64,000 bases of DNA from VFMC01 sp040398525 (lineage in GTDB: Bacteria; Actinomycetota; Acidimicrobiia; Acidimicrobiales; Ilumatobacteraceae), in the NCBI GenBank assembly GCA_040398525.1, contig JBBATY010000002.1, positions 62,001-126,000 on the forward strand, given 5' to 3'. The position numbers and the translations under genes were made by a program. Below are positions 41,030 through 48,896 of this stretch, one piece after another. The notes under the pieces are model-generated. The model worked only from the letters and a program-made list of their open reading frames with translations. It searched no databases and was not told the origin of the DNA. Numbering within the stretch: the first letter of the stretch is position 1; each line of letters begins with the position of its first letter.

Positions 41030-42447
41030 CCTCGCTCCCGAAGGCACCGCTCGATCTGTCGCAGCCGCAGCGGCTGCACGTCGTCGGCGTGGGTGGCCCG
41101 GGGATGAGCGCGATTGCCATCGTCCTCGCCGAGATGGGTCACGTCGTGAGCGGGAGCGACATACGCGAGCGTCCGGTCCTCGATCGCCTGCGAGCGGCCG
41201 GGGTCGCCGTCCACGTCGGCCATCAGCGGTCGCTCGTCGATGGGTGCGATGCAGTGACGTTCTCGACTGCTGTCCCGGATCGCAACGTCGAGCTCGAACA
41301 AGCTCGCCACGACGCGATCCCGGTGTTGCGCCGGGCCGGAATGCTGGCATCGGTGTGCGCCCAGGCGCGTTCGCTGGCGGTTGCCGGCACACACGGCAAG
41401 ACCACCACCACCTCCATGCTGATGCTGATCTTGGCCGAGGCGCAGTTGCGGCCGAGCTTCGTGATCGGCGGCGACGTCACCGACATGGGTACGGGTGCGC
41501 AGTGGACAGCCGGGGACTGGCTCGTGGTCGAAGCCGACGAGAGCGACGGCACGCACCTCGAACTGCCCCTGTATGGGACGATCCTCACCAACGTCGAGGC
41601 CGACCATCTCGACCATTACGGATCGCTCGGCGCGATCGAGGAGAGCTTCACCCGGTATCTGCAACAGGTGCCGGGGCCTCGAGTGCTCTGCGCCGATGAT
41701 CCGGTCTGCCGACGCCTGGCGAGCGAGCTGCCGGGCTCGGTCACCTACGGAACTGCTGCGGATGCCGATGTCCGCGCCGTCGACCTGCATCCTCGCGACG
41801 GGTCGTTCCGGTTCGCCGTCGAACGGGGCGGTGTACGTCTCGGAGTGGTCGACCTGCCGCTGCGCGGAGTCCACAACGTCCGCAATGCGACCGGTGCGCT
41901 CGCGATGGCACTCGAGATCGGTGTGTCCTTCGTCGACGCGGCGACGGCGTTGGCCCGCTTCGGGGGAGTGGCTCGTCGTTTCGACATCCGTGGAGCCTCC
42001 GGTGGTGCAACGCTGGTCGACGATTACGCCCACCTCCCGTCTGAGATTGCTGCCGTGTTGGCCGCAGCGAAGGGGAGCGGCGACGGGTGGAAGCGGGTGG
42101 TCGCGGTGTTCCAGCCGAACCGGTTCAACCGCATGGAGCTGCTCTGGCCCGAGTACGCCGAGGCGTTCGTCGACGCCGACGTCGTGGTGCTCACCGACAT
42201 CTATGCAAGTGGGACGACACCCATCCCGGGAGTCACCGGGAAGCTGGTCGTGGATGCGGTTCTCGAGCGGCATCCGCACGCGAGGGTGGTGTGGCTGCCC
42301 AGACGAAGCGATCTCGTCGAGTTTGTCGCCCGCGAGCTCCGCGACGGCGACGTCTGCATCTCGATGGGATGCGGCGACATCGCATCCTTCCCGGCCGAGG
42401 TGCTCGAGCGGCGCGCCGAGCTCGCCGCTCGAGGCCTGTCGGCGTGA
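41026..42447 (+). CDS. murC: UDP-MurNAc:L-alanine ligase
   Basis: Adds L-alanine to UDP-MurNAc, the first peptide step. 473 residues: N-terminal Rossmann domain (HVVGVGGPGMSAIAIVLAEMGH), ATP loop AVAGTHGKTTTTSML near 122, EADESDGTHLELP near 172, TNVEADHLDHYG near 189, and C-terminal domain with DDYAHLPSEI near 333, where most family members have DDYAHHPTEI. The segment VFQPNRFNRM follows. ATG overlaps the murG stop. Confidence 0.95.
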   Translation: MTSLPKAPLDLSQPQRLHVVGVGGPGMSAIAIVLAEMGHVVSGSDIRERPVLDRLRAAGVAVHVGHQRSLVDGCDAVTFSTAVPDRNVELEQARHDAIPVLRRAGMLASVCAQARSLAVAGTHGKTTTTSMLMLILAEAQLRPSFVIGGDVTDMGTGAQWTAGDWLVVEADESDGTHLELPLYGTILTNVEADHLDHYGSLGAIEESFTRYLQQVPGPRVLCADDPVCRRLASELPGSVTYGTAADADVRAVDLHPRDGSFRFAVERGGVRLGVVDLPLRGVHNVRNATGALAMALEIGVSFVDAATALARFGGVARRFDIRGASGGATLVDDYAHLPSEIAAVLAAAKGSGDGWKRVVAVFQPNRFNRMELLWPEYAEAFVDADVVVLTDIYASGTTPIPGVTGKLVVDAVLERHPHARVVWLPRRSDLVEFVARELRDGDVCISMGCGDIASFPAEVLERRAELAARGLSA

Positions 42448-43424
42448 CGGCCGAATCGGCCCGCCGGGCGGCGGTCGAGCAGGCTGCAGCCGTGCTCGGC
42501 CCGAGCGCCGAGCGCAACGTGCCGCTCGGTCCGATGACGACCTATCGGGTCGGCGGATCGGCAGCCCTCTTCGTCCGACCACGGACACTCGCCGACCTCG
42601 AGGTGGTCGCCGAGGCGCTCGCCGTATCCGGCCTCGCGGTGCTGGTGATCGGTCGGGGTTCGAACCTGCTGGTCGCCGACGAGGGTTTCGTCGGGATCGC
42701 GTTGTCGCTCGTGCAGCTAGGCAGCGAGATCGAGATCGACGGCGTCGACGTGTGGGCGGGGGGAGCAGTGGCGCTGCCGGTTCTGGCCCGGCGCACAGTG
42801 GCCGCTGGGCTGACAGGCTTCGAGTGGGCCGTCGGTGTCCCGGGGTCGGTCGGCGGTGGCGTGCGGATGAATGCCGGCGGCCACGGTTCGGACATGGCTG
42901 CATCCCTCGTCGAGGTCGAGTTGTTCGACCTCGAGCGGCGACGCGGTGGGCTGGTCGCCGCAACGGCGCTCGGGCTCCGCTTCCGGGGCTCGGACCTCGC
43001 CGACCACCAACTCGTCGTCCGGGCCCGCCTGCGACTGGCCGAGGGCGATCGGCAGGCAGCCGAGCGGGAGCTCGACGAGATCGTGCGGTGGCGGCGCGAG
43101 CATCAGCCCGGAGGGCAGAACGCAGGCTCGGTGTTCGTGAATCCGATCCCTGGTGAGCTGGCCGCCGGAGCGCTGATCGACCAGATCGGGCTGCGTGGGT
43201 TCCGCATCGGCACGGCGCACGTCAGCGACAAGCATGCGAACTTCATCCAAGCCGACGACGGTGGCTCGGCCGCCGACGTGCGGGCGGTGATGGACGAGGT
43301 CCGCCGTCGGGTCGCCGAGGAGACCGGCCACCTCCTGCGCAGCGAGGTCCGCATGGTCGGCTTCGGCGACGCGGGTGGCGGGGCTCCGGGGCATACCGGG
43401 CTGTTCTGCGGGGTCGACTGGTGA
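42444..43424 (+). CDS. murB: UDP-N-acetylenolpyruvoylglucosamine reductase
   Basis: NADPH-dependent flavoenzyme reducing UDP-GlcNAc-enolpyruvate to UDP-MurNAc. 326 residues: TTYRVGGSAALFVRP near 32, FAD-binding VIGRGSNLLVADEG near 68, GVPGSVGGGVRMNAGGHG near 131, the catalytic Ser in GGQNAGSVFVNP near 225 and HVSDKHANFI near 261. The GTG start overlaps the murC stop; the GTG at the end of murB in turn starts ftsQ. A final Gly-rich tail of about 20 residues is unusual but short. Confidence 0.95.
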   Translation: MTAESARRAAVEQAAAVLGPSAERNVPLGPMTTYRVGGSAALFVRPRTLADLEVVAEALAVSGLAVLVIGRGSNLLVADEGFVGIALSLVQLGSEIEIDGVDVWAGGAVALPVLARRTVAAGLTGFEWAVGVPGSVGGGVRMNAGGHGSDMAASLVEVELFDLERRRGGLVAATALGLRFRGSDLADHQLVVRARLRLAEGDRQAAERELDEIVRWRREHQPGGQNAGSVFVNPIPGELAAGALIDQIGLRGFRIGTAHVSDKHANFIQADDGGSAADVRAVMDEVRRRVAEETGHLLRSEVRMVGFGDAGGGAPGHTGLFCGVDW

Positions 43425-44677
43425 GCGAACCACAGCCGGTCGACGAGTCGGTGCCCGACAGCATCCTCGAGGAGTTGAAGCGCGCATTCGGGCCGGAGGG
43501 GCCGACGACCGCTGAGGTCGGCGGCGGGAGCGAGCTCGAGCTGTCGGCGGATTCGGGACCTTCCTCGGAGGCGGAGCCTGCCTCTGAGCTTGAGCTTGAG
43601 CTTGAGCCTGGGCCTGAGCGCGAGCTGCTCGCCGACGCGAATCACGACGCTGCAACGCCCGAATCGGGAGGAGGTGCAACCGTCACGACGCCTGGCGACC
43701 CTGTCGTCGACCTCGCCGCTGAACAGCGCGTGTTCGAGGCCGACGCGGTAGCTCCTCGCCAGACGATCGCGATCGGTGGCGATGACGACCTGCCCGATAT
43801 CAAGTACCTCGACGAGCTCACCGAGAGCGGGGTGGCCGGGCACGCGTCGGCAACGATCGTCATCGGCGACGATCTCGATTCGAGCGGCGCCTTCGACACG
43901 GTGCAACCACCGAGCCGCTCGATGGATCCACGCGTGCGCGAGCGGCGGATCGCTGCCAAGCGTGAACGCGGCCGCCGTCGCCTGCTCTGGGTCGCGTCGA
44001 TCGCCGGTGTGATCGTGGCGGTGGTGGCGGTGCTCGCCGTGCTGGCCTCGTCGCTGTTCGGGGTCGAGATCGTCGAGGTCCAGGGAGCGCCCTACACCGA
44101 AGCTCGTAACCGCGAGGGTTTGCAGGCCGTGATCGACGACCTGAAGGGCGAGCCGGTCCTGCTGGTCGACACGGCTGCTGCGGAGCGCAAGCTGGAGGAG
44201 CTTCCGTGGGTCGAGCGCGCCTTCGTGACCACCGACTTCCCCAACCGGGTGCTCATCGACATCCGGGAGCGTCAGCCGCTGGCGACGTTCCAGGGGTCCG
44301 ACGAGCGCTGGAGGGTGATCGACCGCGACGGCCGGGTGCTCGACGTGCTCGACGGCCAACCACGCGACTACATGCCGATCGAGGGTCTGGCTCCAGACAG
44401 CGAACCCGGCCAGCTCGCCGGTACCCCCTTCGCCCTTGCCGCACAGCTCGTGGCCGCGCTCCCGACCGAGATCCGAGCGGTCACCGATGCCGTCACCGTG
44501 GATGCTGCATCTGGAGACTTCGGGCTGCTGCTCCGCGGTCCGATCACTGTGCGCCTCGGCGGCTTTGATCGGATGGACACCAAGCTGGCCAGGTTGTTGC
44601 AACAGGTTCGCGAGGGCCTTGACGGGATCACCGGCCTCGACCTGGCGACCGACGAGATCGCCGTGACCTCCGGATGA
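43421..44677 (+). CDS. ftsQ: Division protein FtsQ with long acidic N terminus
   Basis: 418 residues. The first 170 are cytoplasmic and strongly acidic, with Glu-Leu repeats near residue 55-65 coded by a hexanucleotide repeat. A basic patch (RVRERRIAAKRERGRRR) and one transmembrane helix at about 190-210 follow. Outside the membrane are a POTRA domain (FGVEIVEVQGAPY) and the FtsQ beta domain (LPWVERAFVTTDFPNRVLIDIRERQPLA). FtsQ links cytoplasmic and periplasmic divisome parts. The acidic tail is much longer than in E. coli. GTG start overlapping murB. Confidence 0.9.
   Translation: MSEPQPVDESVPDSILEELKRAFGPEGPTTAEVGGGSELELSADSGPSSEAEPASELELELEPGPERELLADANHDAATPESGGGATVTTPGDPVVDLAAEQRVFEADAVAPRQTIAIGGDDDLPDIKYLDELTESGVAGHASATIVIGDDLDSSGAFDTVQPPSRSMDPRVRERRIAAKRERGRRRLLWVASIAGVIVAVVAVLAVLASSLFGVEIVEVQGAPYTEARNREGLQAVIDDLKGEPVLLVDTAAAERKLEELPWVERAFVTTDFPNRVLIDIRERQPLATFQGSDERWRVIDRDGRVLDVLDGQPRDYMPIEGLAPDSEPGQLAGTPFALAAQLVAALPTEIRAVTDAVTVDAASGDFGLLLRGPITVRLGGFDRMDTKLARLLQQVREGLDGITGLDLATDEIAVTSG
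43585..43620 (+). repeat. Hexanucleotide tandem repeat in ftsQ
   Basis: Six units of a TGAGCT-type hexamer, three perfect and three with one or two changes, coding Glu-Leu/Glu-Pro repeats in the acidic tail. Unit changes would alter tail length without a frameshift. Confidence 0.7.
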
Positions 44678-44744
44678 CGAGGCTCCGCCGATTCGGGGCC
44701 CTGACGTGCGAGACTGAGGGCCTGAGATGAGTCCGGAGCCGGTG

Positions 44745-44773
44745 TCGGTCCCGGTGCTCGTGTTCAGTACCAT
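44745..44773 (+). promoter_or_regulatory. Possible ftsZ promoter
   Basis: TCGGTC (44745-44750), 17-base spacer, TACCAT (44768-44773) in the 149-base spacer between ftsQ and ftsZ, the largest gap in this part of the cluster. The -35 is weak. It would give a leader of about 47 bases with a GGAGGA ribosome site. Confidence 0.35.
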
Positions 44774-44826
44774 GAACAAGGTCCGATGATGTCCACGACC
44801 ACCCCGACGAACCGGAGGAACCGCTG

Positions 44827-45912
44827 ATGGCCGGCGCCCCACAGAACTATCTCGCCGTGATCAAGGTCATCGGTGTCGGTGGTGGCGGCGTGAACGCCGT
44901 CAACCGGATGATCGACGCAGGCCTGAAGGGTGTGGAGTTCATCGCGGTCAACACCGATGCCCAGGCGCTGTTGATGAGCGACGCCGACGTCAAGCTCGAC
45001 ATCGGGCGCGATCTCACCCGCGGGCTCGGTGCAGGTAGCGACCCGGATGTGGGGCGCGCTGCCGCCGAGGCGCATCGCGACGAGGTCGAGGAGATGATCA
45101 AGGGCGCCGACATGGTGTTCATCACGGCCGGTGAAGGCGGTGGCACGGGCACAGGTGCGGCTCCGGTGCTCGCCGAGATCGCGCGGAGCATGGGAGCGCT
45201 CACCATCGGTGTCGTCACCCGCCCGTTCAGCTTCGAGGGCCGTCGCCGGGCCGTGCAGGCCGACACCGGCGTCGCCAAGCTGAAGGAGAAGGTCGACACG
45301 CTGATCGTCATCCCGAACGACCGCTTGCTCACTGTCGCCAACGAAAAGACCAGCGTGCTCAACGCGTTCAAGATGGCCGACGAGGTGCTGCTCCAGGGCG
45401 TGTCGGGCATCACCAACCTGATCACGACCCCGGGTCTCATCAACACCGACTTCGCTGATGTCAAGGCGATCCTGTCGAACGCCGGCTCGGCGCTCATGGG
45501 CATCGGTCAGGCGAGCGGTGAGAATCGTGCGGTTGCTGCCGCGAAGGCGGCGATCTCGAGCCCGCTGCTCGAGGCAGCGATCGATGGAGCGCGCGGGATC
45601 CTCCTCAACATCACCGGTCCGTCGAGCATGGGCCTGTTCGAGATGAACGCAGCCGCGGAGATCATCCATGGCGTCGCTCACGCCGATGCGAACATCATCT
45701 TCGGCACGGTGATCGACGACGAGATGGGCGACGAGGTGAAGGTCACGGTCATCGCGGCCGGCTTCGATCGCTGGGACGGTGCTCCGAAGGCGGCGCCCGC
45801 CCAGCCCGTCGAGACCAAGCCGGTGTCGACGCTCAAGGATCTCTTTGCCGACGATGCGGTCGAGTCGCTCGACGACGACGACGAGTTCGACGTCCCCTCG
45901 TTCCTGAAGTGA
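44827..45912 (+). CDS. ftsZ: Cell division GTPase FtsZ
   Basis: Tubulin-like GTPase that forms the Z ring. 361 residues, compact. VIGVGGGGVNAVNRMI near residue 14, the GTP signature AGEGGGTGTGAAPVLAE near 101, the T7 loop NTDFADVKAIL near 208 with the catalytic Asp, and a short linker ending in DDEFDVPSFLK, the C-terminal peptide that binds SepF. No FtsA gene is in the cluster, so SepF encoded downstream is the likely membrane anchor. A strong GGAGGA lies seven bases before the ATG. Overlaps the next gene by GTGA. Confidence 0.98.
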   Translation: MAGAPQNYLAVIKVIGVGGGGVNAVNRMIDAGLKGVEFIAVNTDAQALLMSDADVKLDIGRDLTRGLGAGSDPDVGRAAAEAHRDEVEEMIKGADMVFITAGEGGGTGTGAAPVLAEIARSMGALTIGVVTRPFSFEGRRRAVQADTGVAKLKEKVDTLIVIPNDRLLTVANEKTSVLNAFKMADEVLLQGVSGITNLITTPGLINTDFADVKAILSNAGSALMGIGQASGENRAVAAAKAAISSPLLEAAIDGARGILLNITGPSSMGLFEMNAAAEIIHGVAHADANIIFGTVIDDEMGDEVKVTVIAAGFDRWDGAPKAAPAQPVETKPVSTLKDLFADDAVESLDDDDEFDVPSFLK

Positions 45913-46622
45913 CGTCTGCGGCTGTGGCCGCACCCGCCGACGTGATCATCGACGGACAGCTGCGCGTCCGCTGGAGCGAACGGCCCGACGGTGACTTCCA
46001 TCTGGAAACCCCGGCGACGCAGCTGCTGCGTGCCCGGCGCCGCTTCGTCGACCTTCCCTGGACCCAGCTCGATCAATGCCACGGATCGACGGTCGTCGCT
46101 GTCCAGCGTCCCGGTGGTGGCGATGGGGCGGTGGGGGATGCGCTGGTGTCGGATCTCGCCGGCGCGGTTCTCGCGATCTGGACCGGTGATTGCGCCCCTG
46201 TCGCGTTCGCCACAGGTTCGGAGTGGTTCGGCGCAGCGCACGCGGGCTGGCGCGGGATCGAGCGGGGAGTGCTCGCCTCGACGGTGGCTGCGCTCCGCGA
46301 GCACACGAACTCGCCGATCAGCGCCGTGCTCGGGCCGTGCATCCATCCGTGCTGCTACGAGTTCGGTGCCCCCGACCTGGCCCGGCTCGAGGCGCGCTTC
46401 GGCAGCGCTGTGCGAAGCCGCACCTCCTCGGGTCGCGTCGCGCTCGACGTGCCGGCAACGATCCGAGCTGCGCTCGCCGAGCTCGATGTGCCCCTCGACG
46501 ACCGCTCGATCTGCACCGGGTGCACGCAGGCACGATTCTTCTCCCACCGGGCCCGACGCGAGGTCGAGCGCCAGGTGATGGCTGTCTGGCGTATGCCGAA
46601 GGTCGCGGAGCCCACGCCATGA
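45909..46622 (+). CDS. pgeF: Laccase-domain protein, PgeF/YfiH family
   Basis: 237 residues of the DUF152 (multicopper polyphenol oxidase-like) fold. Metal-site motifs are LDQCHGSTVVAV near 56, IWTGDCAPVAFA near 95 and AAHAGWRGIERGVL near 113, with a further GPCIHPCCYEFG near 142. In E. coli YfiH/PgeF cleaves aberrant UDP-MurNAc-Ser (or Gly) by-products of MurC, which suits its place just after the mur genes and ftsZ. GTG start overlapping the ftsZ stop. Confidence 0.9.
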   Translation: MTSAAVAAPADVIIDGQLRVRWSERPDGDFHLETPATQLLRARRRFVDLPWTQLDQCHGSTVVAVQRPGGGDGAVGDALVSDLAGAVLAIWTGDCAPVAFATGSEWFGAAHAGWRGIERGVLASTVAALREHTNSPISAVLGPCIHPCCYEFGAPDLARLEARFGSAVRSRTSSGRVALDVPATIRAALAELDVPLDDRSICTGCTQARFFSHRARREVERQVMAVWRMPKVAEPTP

Positions 46623-47284
46623 GCATCGACGTGCCCGCAGTGGCCGAGCGCCTCGAGCTCATCCGGGCTCGCATCCGGCGGGCACTCGGACCCGGTGCTG
46701 ATCGGCGAGTCGACATCGTGGCGGTCACGAAGTCGTTCGGTCCGGCGGCCTACCAGGCGGCGGCAGCCGTTGGGCTCGTCGACGTGGGTGAGAACTATGC
46801 GCAGGAGTTGGTGGCCAAGCACGCCGAACTGCCCGCAGGCCTCGTGGTTCATTTCATCGGCCAGTTGCAGACGAACAAGGTGCGCTTGGTCGCCCCCTGC
46901 GTCGATGTGTACGAGTCCGTCGATCGCCCGAGCCTGGCAACGGAGATCGCCCGCCGCGCCCCGGGTGCCGCGGTGCTCGTGCAGGTCGACACCTCCGGCG
47001 GCCTCGGCAAAGGTGGGTGCGCCATCGGTGACGTGCCAGCGCTGGTGGCGCACTGCAGCGATCTCGGCCTCGAGGTGCTGGGCTTGATGGCCGTCGGTCC
47101 CACCACGGGGGGCCCAGAGGCAGCGCGACCCGGCTTCCGCCAGGTGCGGCACCTCGTCGACGAGCTCGGGCTGTCCGTGTGCTCGATGGGGATGAGCGAT
47201 GACCTCGAGGTCGCAGTGGAAGAGGGCTCCACCCAGGTACGTGTCGGTAGCGCGCTGTTCGGGGCGCGTCCCTCCCGTCGATGA
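46619..47284 (+). CDS. YggS/PROSC family PLP-binding protein
   Basis: 221 residues of the alanine-racemase N-terminal barrel that binds pyridoxal phosphate through Lys in VAVTKSFG near residue 37. VDVGENYAQELVAK near 57, HFIGQLQTNKVRL near 79 and SMGMSDDLEVAVEEGSTQVRVGSALFG near 186 are family hallmarks. It acts in PLP homeostasis rather than as a racemase. The ATG overlaps the previous stop. It commonly sits between ftsZ and sepF, as here. Confidence 0.93.
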   Translation: MSIDVPAVAERLELIRARIRRALGPGADRRVDIVAVTKSFGPAAYQAAAAVGLVDVGENYAQELVAKHAELPAGLVVHFIGQLQTNKVRLVAPCVDVYESVDRPSLATEIARRAPGAAVLVQVDTSGGLGKGGCAIGDVPALVAHCSDLGLEVLGLMAVGPTTGGPEAARPGFRQVRHLVDELGLSVCSMGMSDDLEVAVEEGSTQVRVGSALFGARPSRR

Positions 47285-47322
47285 CCGCATCCGCTAGCCT
47301 CAGGTGACCAGGAGGAACGGTC

Positions 47323-47898
47323 ATGGCGATCTGGAAGAAGGCGATGGACTATCTCGGGCTCGGGCCCGACGACGCCTACGACGACTACGACCTGCCGCCC
47401 GAGCCGGAGATGCGTCCAACCCGGGCCCGTGTGACCCGTGAGACCGAGGCGGTGCGCTCGCCGCGCCCGCTGCCGGGCGACTTCGAGTCCGATGTGACCG
47501 TACGTGCAGTTCCGGCTCGGCCGACCTTCCCCACCCGCGACGGCGAGCCGACCGGTCGCCGTCCGCTGCCGGCCACCGATGACTCGAGCGTCCAGCCCCG
47601 CCCGATCACGCCCCCACGGGTGACCGTTCGGCCTGTCGGCCCCGCCAGCGCCGATCCGCACACGGTCCGCCCACGTCGGTTCGACTCCGCCCAGGAGATC
47701 GCGGACAAGTTCAAAGAGGGCCAGCCAGTGATCGTGAACCTCGAGGCGACCGAGCGAGATGTGGCGCGGCGCCTCATCGACTTCGCCAGTGGCCTCTGCT
47801 ATGCGCTCGAGGGCACCATGGAAAAGGTGGCGACGGGGGTCTACCTCCTCAAGCCAGCAGGGTCGCGCGGCGCCTCGATCGGCGACGATCTTCGCTGA
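47323..47898 (+). CDS. sepF: Cell division protein SepF
   Basis: 191 residues. The N-terminal amphipathic segment MAIWKKAMDYLGLGP is the membrane anchor, a disordered Pro/Arg-rich linker of about 95 residues follows, and the C-terminal DUF552 domain (SAQEIADKFKEGQPVIVNL, RRLIDFASGLCYALEGTMEKVATGVYLL) dimerises and binds FtsZ. It replaces FtsA as Z-ring anchor in Actinobacteria. AGGAGG lies six bases before the ATG. A TAGCCT hexamer at 47295-47300 may add an internal promoter. Confidence 0.95.
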   Translation: MAIWKKAMDYLGLGPDDAYDDYDLPPEPEMRPTRARVTRETEAVRSPRPLPGDFESDVTVRAVPARPTFPTRDGEPTGRRPLPATDDSSVQPRPITPPRVTVRPVGPASADPHTVRPRRFDSAQEIADKFKEGQPVIVNLEATERDVARRLIDFASGLCYALEGTMEKVATGVYLLKPAGSRGASIGDDLR

Positions 47899-47918
47899 GC
47901 CTCGGGCGGTCAGGGGTC

Positions 47919-47924
47919 TACCAT
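47919..47924 (+). promoter_or_regulatory. Putative -10 of divIVA (leaderless)
   Basis: TACCAT six bases upstream of the divIVA ATG, no Shine-Dalgarno. Confidence 0.45.
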
Positions 47925-47930
47925 GACTCC

Positions 47931-48668
47931 ATGGACCTGACTCCGCAGACGATTGCCCAGGCGACGTTCGGCGTCACGCGCAAGGGATACGACCCCGACG
48001 AGGTGCGCCGCTTCCTCGCCGACGCCGCTCGAGCGCTCGACGCGGCCCACCAGCAGGCATCGACGATGGAGGTTCGAGCTCGGTCTGCCTTGGCAAAGCT
48101 GCAAGAGGCATCCCAGCAGGCACCATCGACGACCGAGCAGACCGAGGCCATCAGCCGGACGCTGCTGTTGGCTCAGCGCGCCGCCGATGAGGCTCGAGCG
48201 GAGGCGGCGACCGAAGCCGATGCGGTCCGTGCCGAAGCAGCGGCATATGCAGATGAGGTCCGCGCAGCGGCCGACCAAGAGGCGGCGGCAGTGCTCGAGG
48301 AAGCGCGCTCGACGGCCACCCGGATGGTCGAGACGGCGCGGATCGAGTCGCGTCGCGCTCGCGACGAGGAGCACCTCGCTGCGGAGAGCGCCGTGCAGGC
48401 GCTGCTCGCTCGCCGGGAGTTCCTCCTTGCTGATGTCGAGTCCCTCGAGCAGCACGTCGTCGCTCATCGGGAGCGCCTGCGCGAGCTGTCGGGATCGCTG
48501 AGCGAGCTTGCCGAGCGCGTCCCGGGGGGTCTCGGCGATCTTCGCCGTCCGCTGCTCTCGGCCGCCGACACTGCGCTGCCGCTCGACGGAACACCGAATG
48601 GGGTTGACGGTGATCGACAGGATCAGGTGCTGTTCGACGTCGAACAGCGCAGCGATGCTGTGTCGTGA
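47931..48668 (+). CDS. divIVA: DivIVA/Wag31-like polar growth protein
   Basis: 245 residues. The N-terminal DivIVA domain (LTPQTIAQATFGVTRKGYDPDEVRRFLADAA) binds curved membrane and is followed by a long Ala/Glu-rich coiled coil from about residue 40 to 190. It likely marks poles and septa and recruits the wall machinery, as Wag31 does in mycobacteria. The coiled coil is interrupted near residue 58-70 by a Gln/Pro/Thr-rich stretch. The yggT gene often found between sepF and divIVA is absent; only 32 bases separate the two. Confidence 0.88.
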   Translation: MDLTPQTIAQATFGVTRKGYDPDEVRRFLADAARALDAAHQQASTMEVRARSALAKLQEASQQAPSTTEQTEAISRTLLLAQRAADEARAEAATEADAVRAEAAAYADEVRAAADQEAAAVLEEARSTATRMVETARIESRRARDEEHLAAESAVQALLARREFLLADVESLEQHVVAHRERLRELSGSLSELAERVPGGLGDLRRPLLSAADTALPLDGTPNGVDGDRQDQVLFDVEQRSDAVS

Positions 48669-48710
48669 TGCACCGAGGGAGGCCGCGTCTGGCGATAGCC
48701 TGGCACCAAC

Positions 48711-48890
48711 GGCGATGACGAGGCCATCACCTCCGAGCCTTCGGAAGAACAGCCCCCGGGCTCAGTAGAACCGAACGGGTCCAGCCCGTCATCGCTGGCG
48801 CAAACAAGGGGTCGGTGGCCGTGGCCGTCGGCAAACAGGGTGGTACCGCGGGCCCCGGCTCGTCCCTGTCGGTCCGACCACCCTCAGGAG
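48711..48890 (+). promoter_or_regulatory. T-box riboswitch upstream of ileS, translational type
   Basis: The T-box core AGGGTGGTACCGCGG lies at 48837-48851. A small hairpin GAGG/CCTC (48720-48723 with 48730-48733) has AUC, an Ile codon, in its loop at 48726-48728 followed by A, as expected for an ultrashort Stem I. A second stem, GGGCT/AGCCC (48758-48762 with 48783-48787), encloses AGTA and GAA, an S-turn pattern typical of Stem II. AGGGTGG of the T-box (48837-48843) is fully complementary to CCACCCT (48878-48884) just before the CAGGAG ribosome site (48885-48890). No T-run follows, so uncharged tRNA-Ile would control translation, as in other actinobacterial ileS leaders. Confidence 0.88.
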
Positions 48891-48896
48891 CATCCG

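Noticed and set aside
40819..42963. 714-residue frame antisense to murC and murB
   Set aside because: Shadow of two essential genes; Arg-rich without domains.
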